64,000 nucleotides of DNA from Spirometra erinaceieuropaei (lineage: Eukaryota > Platyhelminthes > Cestoda > Diphyllobothriidea > Diphyllobothriidae), in the NCBI GenBank assembly GCA_902702965.1, contig CACRXP010000707.1, positions 47,567-111,566 of the forward strand, written 5' to 3'. The translations under genes and the position numbers were made by a program. Shown in pieces: positions 1 through 10,726 of this stretch (its first letter is position 1; each line of letters opens with the position of its first letter). Below the pieces are notes generated by a model that saw only the letters and a list, made by a program, of their open reading frames with translations, had not been told where the DNA came from and did no database searches.

Positions 1-539
1 ATTAGGGTTCCCCTTTAATCTTCTCCAGTAGGCCTCTATGGCGTTCGTATGCCGTCCCGTTGTGGGATTCACGAAGCCCCTACGGTGGTTGACAGTGCAG
101 TGCGTATAACCTTCGGACGGTAGGCGGGTGTAACCCTTCCACTCATCGGTTACGATAGCACAACCAGCAGCCACCCACTTCCTTATGACGGGCCTCAGGG
201 CCTCCCAGCTGCGGTTGTTAATCTGCTCAAATAGGGCTTTCCGCCTGCGTGTATCGTACATACCTACGACCCACAACTGCCGCCGCGGTCGTTCCCTGTT
301 ATGTTTGCGGCGACTTATGAGCGTCTCGTCTACCTGTACTTCCACGCCTGGTCCACCAATTTGGGTTACGGCGGATAAATTAAAACTTAAAAGGGTTACG
401 TAGGCCTATAAACTGCTCTCACCATGGATACTTACAAATCCCGTAAAACAGCGACCGCCAAGTTCGGGAGTTTGCCGACTTGCTGTAGGTTGGTGCGGTA
501 GTGTTGGAGTACGTCCAGGTATCCTAAGCATTGTTTGCG
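1..539 (-). pseudogene. Merlin-family DDE transposase fragment (IS1595/ISXO2-like), 3' end cut by window edge
   Basis: Read on the minus strand, positions 385 to 1 encode the DDE core of an ISXO2/IS1595-type transposase, the family called Merlin in animals. I see the first Asp in QVDET, then an Arg/Lys-rich stretch ending in LWVVGMYD, the second Asp in VTDEWKGYTRLP, and the third acidic residue in HTNAIEAYWRRLK. All three catalytic residues are present. The frame upstream is closed by stops, but removing a GT-AG intron at 386-435 joins it in frame to 436-539 (ending in VLRDF), which aligns with the equivalent part of a second copy at 55.07-55.77 kb. A stop at 540-542 limits the visible first exon, so earlier exons or decay lie beyond. 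The C-terminus runs off the window. In a live element this protein would cut and paste the transposon in the nucleus. Family assignment is strong; intactness is unknown. Confidence 0.82.
386..435 (-). other. Predicted 50-nt intron in the Merlin transposase
   Basis: On the minus strand the segment starts GTAAGTAT, a consensus 5' splice site, and ends TTTTAAG. It contains in-frame stops. Its 50-nt length means that removal changes frame, and exactly this change connects the upstream frame to the transposase core. The second copy near 55.2 kb has no intervening sequence at the equivalent place. The alternative is a decayed, frameshifted stretch that resembles an intron by chance. Confidence 0.55.
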
Positions 540-2550
540 TTATGCGTATTAAACGGTGCATGCGGTGGAGATCACCGACATAACAAATAGGGAGGGGTTG
601 AGGAGGGGGTCAGTAAGGGGCTGGGAAGTTACGCAATTGTCATAAGCGATTTATTCAAATACTCTTACTCAACCGCAGTACACCGCTGTCCCCTCGCGTC
701 CCCCTTGCGCATCGTCCGTTTCCCGTCCACCTAATGCACACCACTTTTAAGTGCGGCGCCAACGATCCCATTGGTTAGCCGCTTGGCCGTTCAGGTTTAC
801 TCGCCCCGGCCGCCAATCACATCAGGTCCCCGGCCAGCCCTCCTTCGATTGGTCATTGCCTACGCTTTTCCCTATTTGCGCGCCATCCTGCGGTATTTTT
901 GACTTCATTAAAACAAACAATTATTTTTCTGCCATTTCCAACATTTTTTCGGCATCCAACTGCCAATCCAGTGCCCTTTGCCGTTTACCCCGCCCGTTCT
1001 TCCCCTCAAAACCGCCATCCCGTTGTACCCGACCCACCTAGAGAGGATTTCTCACTGCGGCTGCCTGTTTGGCTTCTACCCTACTAAGTTAATCTTTTCG
1101 AAACGAAAACGCATTTCGGGATTTCAGTTGACATTTCATGATTAAGTCCCTCTACTTTACAAGATGTCAATCTGTGATCCAGTAGTTCATTGCTTGAAAT
1201 ATTTTTTTAAAGTGAGTTTCCACTATTTATGCCTATTTAGGCTTTAAAACGACTTTGCTCTTGTGTGGAGCCCCGATCGTTATTGCCTACCTGCCGTCAA
1301 ATTAACTTACCAGTTTCCAAGGTGTCGAGCGCTTCTTTGGTCGCCGTCAGCAGTGGCCTACCTCTGCCGATTTGCGGCCACAGGGATGAAGCCCATCGAT
1401 CATCTGGCCCTCGTCAGCTAGCATCAGGCAGACCACTTATTCACCCCAAAATCTCGCGCAGGCACCTTTTTCTTCTCTGCCTGCCTGAAATTCAAGGTGG
1501 GTACCCTCCCTTGACCGAAACTGTTCTTTTACTTCTACCTCCCTCTCCCCCGACTTGTGATTTCCCAACCCCTTTTTGTCGTCACACCGTGCTCAAAATG
1601 ACGGCAACTAATAATTTATTCTGTACCTACAGAGATGAACTTTAAACAAGTTTGACACGCGCCAGGTGTCTTCATTTTACACACAAATTTCTATTTTTGA
1701 ACCCGCCCACGTTCATTTACGACATCTGACTAAGTTGTGTGTTCGGTACCTAGCCATATCAAATGATATCTACTTGAAACTTTGTGTGTATTTTGAAAAA
1801 AAACCACTTATCGTAGGTAGGCAAATTTGTCGGTAGACTGCAGTTGTGGGTAGCTCACAATTCCAAAAAGCAAACTCACTCCAGTGTCTTTCTAAAGCGT
1901 TGTGTAGTGCAAAAGGTAGAACCATGAGCAATGGTGAATAACTAAAAATAAATATGAAAAATGAAAGAAATGTGAACGACTGCTGATAAGCATGAGCGCA
2001 AAAGAGTGTGCATTTACATGGCAAATCATACAAGCCGAGGAAACGTCTGGCAAAAAGGTGGGGGTCCTTCTAACCACGGAAGGATAGGAGAACAATGCTT
2101 GCAACGGACATGCTGTCATGCTCGGCTCGATCAAAGGCGCAGACTTTTTCATAAAAAGTCTATCTGTCAAACAACAGCGCAGCGCTCTAGCACCTCCGTC
2201 AGTGGCACTGCCCATCCGGGATGATACGAATAAACGCTTCCTGTTAGATCCCGAATTTTATTCACATTCGCTCAGTATACACCACAGGCATTCCTGAGTT
2301 GTATGCTCTTTGACTTGACCTTCTGACCATGCTTTGAGACAACATGCGAAGACTTCGGCCTAGAGCTTTAGGGCAGACAGATTCGACTGATGGTACGGTC
2401 ACCAGAGTTATAATCCGGACCATAGGTTCAGTCTCAGGTGTTTTCTGGCCGGGACTTTGAAGTTGGCTGCCTTTCTAATTCAGTTACGCCCAAAAATAAC
2501 GATTATGCGATTGGGAAGAAAATGTGATCGCTGGATCGCGAGACTTATCG
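540..2550. other. Intergenic, no gene recognised
   Basis: Only short unrecognised frames occur here. A pyrimidine-rich and fairly GC-rich stretch at about 660-1060 and another at 1260-1580 (runs such as CCTCCCTCTCCCC) stand out from the AT-rich remainder, but neither shows a known domain or a repeat that I could match inside the window. Confidence 0.5.
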
Positions 2551-2592
2551 GCCTGACGTTTCGAATTCGCCCCCGAACGCATCATCAGAGAC
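2551..2592 (-). ncRNA. Hammerhead-type motif of a Penelope-like repeat
   Basis: The minus strand reads GTCT, CTGATGA, a stem-loop (TGCGTTC/GAATTC arms), GAAAC, GTC, AGGC. The order stem I, CUGANGA, stem II, GAAA, short stem III, GUC, stem I is that of a type I hammerhead ribozyme, and Penelope-like elements are known to carry minimal hammerheads. One extra U between CUGAUGA and stem II, present in every copy in this window, departs from the canonical fold, so activity is not assured. Stem II has a mismatch and a wobble here. Confidence 0.55.
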
Positions 2593-2663
2593 GGTCGCAG
2601 ATAAGGTTGATAGAAGCACTCCATGTGTCTCTTTGACCGTTATCTGCAACCGTCTCTGATGAT
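2581..2663. repeat. Inverted repeat joining two hammerhead-type motifs head to head
   Basis: The arm ATCATCAGAGACGGTCGCAGATAA at 2581-2604 recurs inverted at about 2640-2663 with few mismatches, around a spacer of about 35 bases. Each arm carries the 5' part of a hammerhead-type motif, so both strands of this locus encode one. Confidence 0.75.
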
Positions 2664-2692
2664 GGGTTCGAGTGAGAATCCGAAAAGTCAGG
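2652..2692 (+). ncRNA. Hammerhead-type motif, inverted partner of the copy at 2551-2592
   Basis: The plus strand reads GTCT, CTGATGA, T, GGGTTC-gagtga-GAATCC as a six-pair stem II with one wobble, GAAA, AGTC, AGG. The usual ACGTC after GAA is AAGTC here, one substitution that would weaken stem III pairing. The following ~140 bases (gcgatcgcat to gtgctctcac, up to about 2828) match the tails of the hammerhead units at 17.1-17.25 kb and 51.52-51.56 kb, so the repeat unit runs to roughly 2830. Confidence 0.55.
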
Positions 2693-2840
2693 ACAATGAA
2701 TATCTTGTTCGAGCGATCGCATCTCCTTCTTCTGAACTGTTTGCAGGAGTTCTTCTCTTCGCTTCTGTCGATGATACTGTGGTCCTTCTGACAAAAGCCT
2801 ACAAGACTCCTGTGCTCTCACCGACATAATACCGAGCTGA

Positions 2841-5800
2841 AGTCTTTTCTCGAGATGGCAAATACAAGTACATTTGTTTGGTACGTATTCTCTGCAGTCG
2901 GAAAATATGATTTCAGAGGCATTCAGGATTTAACGATATCTAGCGACTAGTTGCGCAACACCCTACAACTGTTGGAGAAGGTAGGATGTACGTTTTTGCA
3001 GTGCAAACTGTTGTATGACCGCGCTTGATGTCATTCATATCCACCCCAGAGTAGCTCTAACATAACCGAGAACGTTTTCCCGTAGTACGAACAAAAAATT
3101 GGACCGAAGGGAACGAGAGGTCAATGCAAGCAAAAAAGCTTTTCAGATAATCTAACGAGCCCGTATCGCTGGAACCTTTCGGCCCTTCAGAAAGAGTTCA
3201 TTCGAAAAATTTTGTCTGTTCGATAGATGCAGAACCTCAATTTTGTGAGAAAGGCCTAGAGCATGCAGGCCATTGTGCCACAACGACGGTTGTCTTCGAA
3301 GCTTCAAAGAGTTTGTTGGTTGTCGGAATATAGGACGGCGTACACAACGGTTATTGATCAATGAATGAATTACTCTAGTATTAATTTAAATAAGGTTGAA
3401 TACTAACGTACAGCTGAAGAGTTGATAAGCTAACAAAATTTTTCGGGGCAGAGAATACTTTGCTTTGTTTATATCAGAAAGAATGGCCAATTTGGTTAAA
3501 ACGTTATCCATTCATGTCATAGTACACATTGAAATAGGTGAAATATCGACAGAAGTTTCTAGTAGTGCGTCATTCAGAAATAAACTGCTAGAAGTCGACT
3601 GAATTACTGAGCCATACACAGTGACAGGCTGAATGTTAATTGCAAACCCTCACTTGTCATCATGATGGAATATCGCTCCTAGTGACTTTTGATGATTAGA
3701 CCAAAGAAAATACTTATCAAACATCCAAATCTGAGATTCGATAGCGTAGAAAAAACATGAATCACCATGTTCCAGGAATTTTTATACTTAATTAAACGGA
3801 GCCCCTATTTTAAAAGGCCTACATTTATGTTGACTGTAACGTTGGCCGCACACTGAGGGAGATTTCATAATAATCTGCACTTTGCTAAGAAGTGCGTTTT
3901 TGAGGCTCAAAAATGCAAGAATATATCTGAGGCAATTGTCCAGTATCGTATCACAGTTAAACACTTACTGACAGCAGCCCAAAGTTTACTGAAACAACCC
4001 TGCCAGCACAGGGCCCCTTCATAGGTGGGGTTGGGTGGGGCCGGAATCTCCTCCGGATTGAAACATTTTGAAGCGTATTTGCATCGAAAGTTATGTTTCA
4101 AAAGCACCACTCATTGTATATTCTCTGACATTTGAAGGAGATAATTTATCAAAAGTAACTTATAAATCAGGGAAAAGCATCAGTTTACGCCCACAGAGCG
4201 TGGTTGTGAATGAGCTCGACATATTGAGGTTTTGTTTACGTCGCTCATTGCGGAAACTCTTATTTGTCAACCAAGCTGTGTGTGTGGTATTGCTTCGCTG
4301 AAGCTTCTTAAAAGTCTGAAAATAAAAAATAACCTTCGATAAGAATTCTCCAGTCAAATAATAAATTTGTCAAAGAATGTGACTATACAGTGCTCATGAG
4401 AACTGGATTTAATTACAATAATTGGGCGGGGAAAAGTAATTATATTCCAATAAACGTCGGCATATGCTTTTATTGCTTGTTTTTGAAGACAAAATGCGCA
4501 CAAAATTAAACAAATTATTTAACAGGCACGTCCTACATATTGATTCATATAATTCCATACATTTGAGATCGGAGAAACTTCTCAAGACTAATTGAAATTA
4601 AGGTAACTGAAGCTGTGTTTGTTGGTTAGGAGAAGTGATTTACGGCTAGCAAATAAATCACGAGTATCGGCAAACTCTGCAGTTTATCGACGCATTCAAG
4701 TTAATTCCGACTCTAGTTGAACTTATGCGGAGAGTGGTGGGATAGGTGGTGAGTAGGTGGGATAATCAGTCCACGATGATATTCGCTCCTTAGAAGTAAC
4801 TCTATTTGCGGGATGAACACTGCCATCAGCCCAGATATTAATCTAGGTGTTCGTTCAAAACTCTTCTCTTTAACGCGCCCTTATTGCTAAATTTATCCAA
4901 ACAGAATCTTTGCTTACTTTGTTCGCGAGCTGTCCTGAATCTCTCCAAGGCCACTACACGCCGGCTGTTAGTTACGCCATGGCTCCGCTCTGAGCATCTG
5001 ACCGGCAGCCGACTAGTTACTCAGGTGCTTTATCAACACTCGTGCAGAGAAAATACAAGATTCGAGGAAGGAGATACTGGTATTTGCAGATAACCTATAT
5101 TTGCCTTATGCAAGGCCGCTTCGACACTTCCCTGAATCGCCAAAATACACGTCTCTGAAGAGCATAATTTGTTTGTTTTTGAGCGAAAAGTCAACACCCA
5201 ATCACCAGAGTTACAAACAACGTAGTCTAGTGCATTTGCATTTACTGGTGATGACTGCTTTTGTATCTGCGGGAACCGCTGAATGTCCACTAAAGCACAT
5301 ACAACGGCAAGGCGAAGGCTATTGCAAAGAGCTCTAACTTCCTCAATTATGGGACTTGTCATCAGTAAATTTGGCGATCTTCGCGACAGGTGGGCCCTGT
5401 CTTACAAGACAGCCAACTACCCCTCACACTTACCGAGCCTAACTGCAGTAGATCAGAGAGTGCACACTAGCGCGGTGTCGGGAGTCGGCGGTTAAATTCA
5501 AAGGGCAAAAACTTTTAGACTATGTGCGCTCCCAGGCCTGATTAAAAACGGCCTCGTGCACAACGATGACAATGATGCCAAAAGTAGGTAATTTCGCATG
5601 AGTTAGAAGTAACACACTCGGGAAAGGGCGCCCAGTGTGCCTCTAAATTCGTATTACGGAGTTCGATCTGCATGTTATCAAGCTGATGTGCCCTTCCTTT
5701 ACTTTAGGGGAAGAAACAAGAAGTTTAGTTGACATGTCCCAAAGCAAAACTCGTTTTCGAGGGAAAACGGTTGGAAAAAATGTCCTGGTGACAAATTGGC

Positions 5801-7416
5801 TGGACCTGGAGTCAGTTATCGTAGGCTGTTGACGGTGTGTAGGCGAAAATGGTCATATAACTGTCCCCGAAACATGTGTGGGACACCGCATGTTTAGTGG
5901 CTGCTAACCATCATGCGGCCGCCTGCAGCCCATTTCCCTCCAGAACTCAGGACAGATGCGTGCACATCACTTCCGAACTAAAAGCGTAACTCAAGTAGTT
6001 GAAAGTTTCACTTAGAAACGCTTGGAAATCAAGTGTTCAAGGGTTCAAGCCTCGAAAGCTCTGCTTACGGGTTAACCTCACCTATTGGCGAGTTTTATCG
6101 TGAACAAAAGGAGTAAAAAGGGGCTTTGCAATAGCCCAAGCAATCGATACGATTCATACATATAAAACGAAAAACTGCGAGTGCACCTAAACAGACCAGT
6201 GTTTCGAAGGGTCTGGTGACTGCTCAGGTGCTAAATCTGCGATCCGTAGTTGGCATCACACAAAAACATTCGCGATCGCCCCCGCATCAGACTCAAACAG
6301 CACACGGTGGTTGTAATGAGAACTCCCACGCGCGCCCTCGTCACGATTTTCGTTTTCAGTTTTCCGTGCCTCGTCGACGGGTTTCAAACTAAAAATTACT
6401 TCGGTTGTCTAGAAGAATGATGATTACGCAGATGATGTAGTGTAGTTTCCTTAAGGACAGAGGTCATGTTCCTTTCATCGTCAAAGTAGGAAGGCCGCAC
6501 TCCAACCTTATACATTGCTCACATATGCTGCCACCAAAGGAAAGGATTAGTTCGCGGAAACACCAAGCAGACGCCAGCGACGTGTGATTAGCTCTCGCAT
6601 TAGGGTAAGGGTAAGATGTAGTAGAATGCTGTTTGGACCCTCATCTGAAGTCACTCAGCGGTATTCAAGACGAAATGGGTGAGAAACCGCAAAGGTCGCT
6701 AATAACGTTGGGCTAACTCCGTCGTATGTTAATCCGTCAATCGCCAACAACTTTTAAAAGCACAACGATGTCATCTGATAGCTCCGGGTAGTGTGTGTTG
6801 TCCGCTAAGCCCACCTACGCTCGCTACACCCTCATCACAAAATCGTTCTTAATGGTGTTTGAACATATCAGTCGATCGCCGGTTTGGAGGTCAGAATTAC
6901 AATATTTAAATTTAAGCATGCACTATTTGATTGCAGATTGCTAGTCGTCATATAGTCGCTCGTGTGGGTTCTAGATCACGAGTTCCGAGGCAAAATGTAG
7001 ACGCCCTTCTTCCGTCCGGAAACCGGGATAGACCGCGGGATCTAACTCCCATTTGACTTTAAAGATACCCAAACTAAATTCGCAGCCTGATTGGGAAAGT
7101 CTTTGACATAAGAATGTCTGATGACCAAATTACAAAAGTTCAAATTCCAGGTGTGCGGCAGGAGAGCAAAGCTGGCGAATAACAGCCAAAAAGCCGGAAA
7201 TGACCATTCCAATATCTCAGTCTTTGTCAGTAACATTTCTGATACTTACTCGGGCCGCGATTATGAAAGGCTTATTCTGCGGCACTTACTTCAAATTCAT
7301 CCATGAATTTCCGATGAAATTAAAAAAGGGCAACATCGAGCACTGGAGGATGTACCAGAGAACACGTGCGAAACGCCGGAGACACGCTGATGAGCCGAAC
7401 GCCATCGCAGCTGTCT
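2841..7416. other. Intergenic, no gene recognised
   Basis: No recognisable protein domain on either strand; the longest frames (about 110 codons) match nothing I know. The sequence is mostly AT-rich and without obvious tandem repeats. A weak tRNA-like segment near 6 kb is listed separately. Confidence 0.5.
5985..6060 (+). repeat. Possible tRNA-derived SINE head
   Basis: The segment contains AACTCAAGTAGTTGAAAG, resembling a D-arm with A box, then a CTTAGAAACG anticodon-arm-like stretch and GGGTTCAAGCCTC, which fits the B box and T-arm (GGTTCRANNCY). The acceptor stem does not pair well, so it is more likely a SINE head than a working tRNA. I found no second copy in the window. Confidence 0.3.
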
Positions 7417-7480
7417 CATGCAGCGGCATAAACGGCGAAATACGTGTCCCGGTTTTATCTTGTACCTATGATGTTAGTGC
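7417..7480. repeat. Dispersed repeat, copy 1 (second copy near 51.86 kb)
   Basis: The stretch around catgcagcggcataaacggcgaaatacgtgtcccggtttt is similar to 51857-51915 (cacgcagcgacagaatatcggcgaaatacgtgtctgggtttt). It lies where the adjacent Gypsy RT-side reading frame loses homology, so it may mark the insertion or junction that truncated the element. Confidence 0.5.
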
Positions 7481-8888
7481 AGCGTATGCTGCCCGGGCTG
7501 TCCGTTCCGAATACTGCACGTGCTCGATGATGTTCGCTTTCGGTAGACGATCCAGCTCTTATTCGACATTCGGTGCGACTGTATAGGAAACTGGACGAGC
7601 TTTCAAGAACCGGGACCGGAAATCTGACTGAAACAGGAACCTAACAGGCGGACGGCGAAGGTGGGTAGCAGAATCGTCACGAAACAGTTCCTTACGATTG
7701 ACCAAAATGGAATCTAAGGCCGGATTCACACCAATCCGATGTAAATAGGATATCATAGAAGGCACACATTTAATCCAACTCCGTCCGAGGAGAGTTGGTT
7801 GCTGATTCCCTCTCATCACATGAACCGACAAGTAATGAAGTTCCCCCTCATGCCCGACTTCGGAATCTCGAACGAGCCGGAGGGGGGGAGGGGGTAATTT
7901 CTAAAGAGGCCTAGTCGATGAGAGTACCAGCTGAGCCAGTGTCGATTTCAAACTCACGGGATGGCGATCAACCGGAAGCGTGATGGTGTAGGGCAAGTGG
8001 AGCGGCGCGTTGGCCGAAAACATTCGGAATATCGCCTCGCCATCGCCAGCTGGATTAGGGTAGGTCGCATGCGTGTTAGTGTTCGTCCGTCTTTTGGAGA
8101 AACACACTCATTCGATGTGACCGATTTTCTTGAAAAACTGGCATACCGTCTTCTGGTGTCTACACTCTGACCACCGGATATGATGCTGACCACAGCGGTA
8201 GCAGGATGATAGTTGCTTTGAGGGAGCTGATGGTCGCTGTTTAGGTGAAGACATAGCAGTGTTGACCAGGGGAACAGCCACTTTAGGTTCCAAGGATGAT
8301 ATCACTCCATCAATTGACTGATCCAGCTGCTGAAGGTTTTGCCATACGCGCTTCTGATGACTCGTGATATCACAGGCTTTCGCCCATGACAAATCCTTCT
8401 CCGATGAGAGATTTGCCCGAGCTTTTTCGTCGCGCAAACTAACGATCAACTGCTGAACAAGCATCGCGTGCTCGAAGTTGTCTGCCTTGACCTCTTTATA
8501 CCTGCAGTCCTGGATGGCCAGGGTCAGATTCGCAATAGAATCACTAACACATTGGTTGGATTCTTGACGCATTTGACAAAACCGATAGCGACTGAGGAAG
8601 ACGCTATCTTTTCCTCCTCACGCTGACTCGGTGTTTTGTGAAGGCTGTTTGGAGATCTGTAGCCTCTTGTAAATTGAGGGCATCGAAATATCGTTGTCCC
8701 AACTCTCCGAGATTCATCCGGAGGGGTTTCAACTTAGATGGGACGTCTAGTACAATCGCGGGTGACAAAATCGTAAGTAGTTCAATGTAATCCTCAGATG
8801 TCTACCACCATTGCTACAACGAGTCATTTGAGGGTTTCTGGGTGTCCTTTGGCCAGAAAGGTAACGGTGTAGGCGGCAACGAAGACAT
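7475..8888 (-). pseudogene. Gypsy (Ty3-like) retrotransposon gag-protease-RT start, decayed
   Basis: On the minus strand a Gag reading frame starts at an ATG at 8888 (MSSLPPTPLPFWPKD) and continues with stops and frameshifts to about 8108. It includes a zinc knuckle CYRCGQHHIRWSEC and a second incomplete one, CQFFKKIGH. A retropepsin-like segment follows near 7915-7950 with the active-site signature IDTGSAGTLI, in a different frame. The segment 7831-7559 holds HVMRGNQQPTLLGRSWI and ARPVSYTVAPNVE, typical of the protease-RT linker in Gypsy elements. A short RT start (KANIIEHVQYSE) ends near 7490, where a dispersed repeat begins. The product would be capsid plus protease; several stops make this copy dead. 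The integrase of the same kind of element lies next door but points the other way. Confidence 0.85.
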
Positions 8889-8895
8889 GTTCGTT

Positions 8896-8952
8896 ATGCT
8901 GTGTCGACCTGCTTAATCCATCAACGCATGATAGTCACTGAAAAACAGACGC
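8896..8952 (+). repeat. Partial duplicate of the Gypsy integrase C-terminal coding sequence
   Basis: The segment gtcgacctgcttaatccatcaacgcatgatagtcactgaaaaacagacg closely matches 9676-9732 inside the integrase C-terminal region, same strand, with few differences. It sits exactly between the inverted gag half and the integrase half. Confidence 0.7.
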
Positions 8953-8999
8953 AGCCATTCTTCAGCCATCAGAACGAGTTGAGTCTACAAGACGGATGC

Positions 9000-10052
9000 A
9001 TACTATGGGACAGTCGTGTAGTTTTGCCACCATAAGGCCGACGGGTCATCCTCAGAGATCTCCATAATGCTCATCCTGGTACAGTTAGAATGAAAGCTAT
9101 CGTCCGCAGCTATGTTTGGTGGCCCAAAATTGACGCAGATGGGGTGAAAGCATGTCTCGTGCGCCAAACAACACAGACGACCTTACAGAGGGTACTTATG
9201 AAGACTTGGGCCTGGCCCGACTCGCTGTGGAAGAGGGTACACGTCGATTTTTTGAGCCCTTCCAAGGTCATATGGTCTTGGTGATGGTTGACGCCCACAC
9301 TAAATGGATTGATGCGATCCCGACAGGAAATCCATGTTCCTCCCTGACTACAACAAGTTGCGAACCGTTTTTTCTACTTTTGGGATACCTGAAATGGTCG
9401 TTTCAGACAATGGTCCGGCCTTTACGAGTGCAGAATTTAAAGATTTCATGGAGAAAATGGAATTAGGCATTTACCTACTGCCCCGTACCACGCTGCTTCT
9501 AATGGCCTCGCAGAGCGTGCAGTCCAGACAATAAAACACGGACTGGTCAAACAGACAGAAGCGGACTTGGCCACCAAGTTGTGATGCTTTTTGTTCAGCT
9601 ATCGCATAACATCAAACGACTCAACCGGTGTTTTGCCTGCAGAATTAATGTTCAAACGGCAGTTGCGCACACGGCTCGACCTGCTTAATTCACCAACGCA
9701 TAACAGAGTCATTGAAAAGCAGACGGAGATGAAAGCACGATATGATGTGAACACCCGACGAGTCGTCGCGCCCAAAGAAAGTGTCTACACGCGACTAGAA
9801 CACGAAACGAACTGGTGTCCAGCGGTAGTTCGAACAAGCGAGGGGCAAGTAGTAGAACTAGAGGTAGAAGATGGGAGAATTGTGCGTCGACATCTGGACC
9901 AAGTTCGCAGGCGAACGGACACAGTAAGTGGAGAATTCGGAAAGTTCGAACTGCCAGCAAGCCCTGATAGGGATCCTGGCATCCGCAGGACTGAGCACCT
10001 ACTGCCTGCACAGAGCACTACACCACCGACCTATGTGAATGATTACCTATAA
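9000..10052 (+). pseudogene. Gypsy retrotransposon integrase, frameshifted
   Basis: The plus strand encodes an integrase in broken frames. First comes the end of the zinc-binding region (AHPGTVRMKAIVRSYVWWPKID, with the CxxC pair degraded). The core follows with the first Asp in VHVDFLSPFQGHMVLVMVDAHTKW, the second in VVSDNGPAFTSAEF and the Glu in AASNGLAERAVQTIK. The C-terminal part from 9591 to 10052 is open for 153 codons (FSYRITSNDSTG, then a basic GPY/F-like region). The three catalytic residues survive, but at least three frame changes separate them. RT and RNase H expected upstream are missing. The protein would insert the element's cDNA into chromosomes. No LTR was recognised on either side. 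Confidence 0.85.
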
Positions 10053-10726
10053 ATGACGGTCAGCTGCTTATGAATCTATACTCCATAATCATGAGACGCA
10101 CCACTGGTCGCGACAGTTGGCGAGGAAATCTCATCGAAACACCAGCTGGTCGTAGCTGGTGCGGCATCTTTCACTGTTGAAACTGCCCTGTGCATCTTCG
10201 CAGCATGACGTCGGTAAGCCGATGTTAGCTGGCCACTGGGCGAAACTTACGCCGTCGAAACCGTAGAGAGCCCGTTATACAATGGGAGACGGACGGCATC
10301 TCCGTCGAACGTCTGTTCCAAAGACTGATGTGGACAGAGGCGTGAGCAAAGATGAAACACACGACAACACCCTCAGTAACCGGAAAATGCTCATCGAACT
10401 GGACGGATTAAATGGGTTTAAAGGGATGCATACGCTGCCACAAATAACAGACGCACATATATGGTCATGTTTCTGAAATATAATCAATATTGCGAGTCAA
10501 AAATAGAAAAAACAAAGATACAGTGAACGGTATAGGCCAGACAGGGGCGGACACCGCATGCGATCGTAGGTTTAGGAAAAGTAGAAGGCCATAGCGACTT
10601 CAGGCAAACAAGGACGGCGATGCGATATGGAAGAGGACAGGTCTTCGGCCGAAAGACTGTCTACTGAATAGTGAAAATTATCTTTGAAGAGTTGACAGGT
10701 ATAGTGAGGAGCGGGTGGCACCAAGT
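10053..10726 (-). other. 3' flank of IST1, probably including its 3' UTR
   Basis: No open frame of note and no recognised repeat. Minus-strand transcription from IST1 would enter here after the stop at 10727. No AATAAA stands close to the stop; an AT-rich stretch near 10480-10500 is a possible but weak place for a variant poly(A) signal. Confidence 0.4.

Noticed and set aside
2623..2829. Small protein beginning before SLMMGSSENPK (and its relative at 17098-17508)
   Set aside because: These are translations of the hammerhead repeat unit, in which the CTGATGATGG motif reads LMM; not genes.
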